From the NCBI RefSeq assembly GCF_019703515.2, contig NC_059379.1:22433880-22497879 (forward strand): DNA of 64,000 nt, read 5' to 3'. The position numbers and the translations under genes were made by a program. The DNA comes from Myxocyprinus asiaticus. Its lineage: Eukaryota; Chordata; Actinopteri; Cypriniformes; Catostomidae. Position 1 is the first letter of the stretch. Every line of letters starts with the position of its first letter. Below, in pieces: positions 62,257 to 64,000 of this stretch. The notes beneath the pieces were generated by a model that was given only the letters and a program-made list of their open reading frames with translations, searched no databases and was not told the DNA's origin.

Positions 62257-63845
62257 ATGATCATTAGGAATGTAAGGGACCATGGCCAGCGTTACAGACC
62301 GCGTATCGCATGCCTGAAGAAGGTGGGTTGAGAGGACCATCCACAGCTCATCATCACCGTCTGTGCTATTTACATTCTCACAACACTCTCGGTTGAGTTA
62401 GGAAAAATATTACATTTGATGAGTAGAATCTAACAAGAAACCCTTCGAGCTTAGTGTTTTATAGACAGTCATTATAACAATCAGTTGTGATTTCCACTGT
62501 CATTATCATTATCAGTGTTAATTTCCGCCTATTTAGAATATTAAATCGTGTTTCTTAAAAAAAATGAAAGAATAATGTTACCTGAACAATTATTTTTTCA
62601 AATAATCAGGTGTATCTTTGTTTTAGTTACAGAGGAACTTTTTAATCAAATGAATTCATTATTAGGAGAGCAGATTCTAATGCCTTCATCAAGTTTGTAT
62701 TTCAATTAATCATTTTTAATTAATTTACATTATTTTGGCAGGGCAGAATTCTACTACATTGCTTCTTGCAAGTCTCTTTTTTTTCAGTCTTTTATGACAC
62801 TTGGTTTGTTTCTTTTGTTTTTTTGTTTTTTTTGTAAGTTGTTGGCTTTGATTTGTGACTGATTTTGTGAGTTGTTTTCTGTGCACACCTTAAATTTGTT
62901 GTTTTCCTTTTTACAAAATATATTCCTAGTGTTATTTACTGTTCATGTGGTATTAGTGTAACTTTGCTTTGAGCCTCTGGTATAATGCAGCCCTTCTTGT
63001 ATCACTATGATACTTGAAAGTGTGTGTGCCTGAAGTGTTCTCCCCACAGTGTGACATACTAGGCCACATTTTCTTGCTATATTTCTTTGCTCTCTGCCAA
63101 TACAGAATGATAGTAATGACCCAATCACTTGGTCAAGTGCTTTCTGTGATCCAGACCAGTCTTCAAAAGCCAGAGACCGTGACAAAGCAAGGCAAACTTC
63201 AAACAGCTGAGTCACAAATTAATCTGAACACATTTCTAAGCGGTCAGCTTCAGCCCCTTCAGACCATAAAGCAGCAGGGATGAATCAGACTTCATGGTGG
63301 AATATTTACAGTAATGTTATAAAGCTCAGTGTAAAGTGCAAAAGTACCTCTGGTAATTAACTCAAAAATGAAAGTCCTGTCATTATTTACTCACCCTGAT
63401 GTTGTTTGAAACCCGACTGACTTTCTTTCTTTGGACCACAAAAGGTGATGTTAGGTACAACCACAGCCTCCGTCACCATTCACTCTCATTGCAAATTTTT
63501 TTTCTACATACAATGAAAGTGAATGGTGACTGAGACTAACATTGTGCCTAACATCTCCTTTTGTGTTCTACTGAAGAAAGACATACAGGTTTAGAACATC
63601 ATGAGTGTGAGTAAATTATGACATAATTTTCATTTCTGGCAGAACTATCCCTTGAACTAACCATTTTCTTCGCAGATTTCTATATTGACAAGATGTTTCA
63701 TGTTATCATGTTGTGCATCCTCTTTCTTTGGCATTCTGTGCATGGTAGATCGAGGCTGTGGTGTTGGAGATGCAGGACCCCAAGACTGGTGTGAAATCTC
63801 AGACCCAGAGGCTTGTTATCACCACCATCCCACATGCCATAACAG
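62257..63845 (+). CDS. rgs9: Regulator of G-protein signalling 9, first two coding exons (partial)
   Basis: Exon 1, 62257-62322: MIIRNVRDHGQRYRPRIACL followed by KK. Exon 2, 63749-63845: IEAVVLEMQDPKTGVKSQTQ, then RLVITTIPHAITG before gtaag. Together 54 residues; the gene continues beyond the window. The sequence matches the N-terminal start of RGS9, where vertebrate RGS9 has QYRPRMAFLQKIEALVKDM, leading into the DEP domain. RGS9 with G-beta-5 and R9AP speeds GTP hydrolysis by transducin in photoreceptors. It is transcribed away from gna13. The a/b paralogue is not resolved; no lesion in the visible part. Confidence 0.88.
62323..63357 (+). other. rgs9 intron 1, unassigned part
   Basis: AT-rich with poly(T) runs. 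The open frames at ~62943-63283 on either strand overlap each other and show no domain; I treat them as chance. Confidence 0.4.
63358..63656. mobile_element. Short palindromic MITE in rgs9 intron 1
   Basis: Termini aaaaatgaaagtcctgtcat and the inverted atgacataattttcatttct enclose about 300 bp. Inner arms near 63469-63484 and 63514-63529 (caccattcactctcat and its inverse) make it nearly palindromic. Related in its ends to the MITE at 13.9-15.3 kb. Confidence 0.7.
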
Positions 63846-64000
63846 GTAAGATAAGAAATGGCTGCCTATTTTCACATCATGTGGTACTATTACCCTAGGT
63901 CAAGTTCTGTGCAAGAGAGAAGCTTCACAAGAGGTTTCATGCTGATTTGTACTGATTTCTGCAGTTGGATTACTCCTTGGGAGTGCTAGTTATCTGTGTG

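Noticed and set aside
1..64000. A new defence, toxin or RNA-guided system
   Set aside because: Both strands were read for unusual gene clusters or repeat-spacer structure; everything with good coding evidence belongs to known vertebrate genes or transposable elements.

Overview
The window looks like nuclear DNA of a teleost fish, most likely a cyprinid. The reasons are split vertebrate genes with GT-AG introns, very dense DNA transposons and MITEs of the kinds common in carp-like fishes, DIRS-type and L1 retroelements, and many (GT), (GA) and (AT) microsatellites. No bacterial, plasmid or phage features were seen. Genes were read by assembling exons by eye from protein similarity and splice sites; no alignment or database search was run.

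Layout. 0.0-8.7 kb: gene-free repeats, namely a MITE, two inverted blocks of a ~140-bp tandem repeat with a DIRS-like retrotransposon between them, and a further inverted repeat. 9.6-15.6 kb (minus): tulp1, 12 coding exons, intact, with a hAT-type element and nested MITEs in its first coding intron. 17.1-21.5 kb (plus): snx11, 6 coding exons, with an unusually long acidic, internally duplicated C-terminal tail. 23.9-28.0 kb (minus): decayed arsg (arylsulfatase G). 28-39 kb: repeats, including a decayed 5-kb L1-like LINE. 39.5-42.4 kb (plus): slc16a6 (monocarboxylate transporter 7), five exons, one in-frame stop in the last exon. 43-45.7 kb: candidate solo LTR, then a Tc1 element. 47.8-48.3 kb (minus): decayed amz2 fragment with a ruined zinc motif. 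49.1-52.6 kb (minus): second DIRS-like copy. 54.8-59.4 kb (minus): gna13 (G alpha 13), four exons, intact. 62.3 kb to beyond the window end (plus): first two coding exons of rgs9.

Context. From memory, the order amz2 - slc16a6 - arsg, with these relative strands, matches human 17q24, and gna13/rgs9 also lie on human 17q24. The block is therefore an old syntenic segment in which two genes (arsg, amz2) have become pseudogenes and a third (slc16a6) carries a premature stop. This would fit a duplicated (ohnolog or homeolog) chromosome undergoing gene loss. tulp1 and rgs9 are photoreceptor genes; gna13 and rgs9 both concern G-protein signalling. The genes do not form an operon or a single pathway.

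No clearly new molecular system was found. The most useful second-look items are the lesions in arsg, amz2 and slc16a6, the snx11 tail and its altered PX lipid-binding motif, two perfect 31-bp hairpins, and the inverted tandem arrays around the DIRS element.
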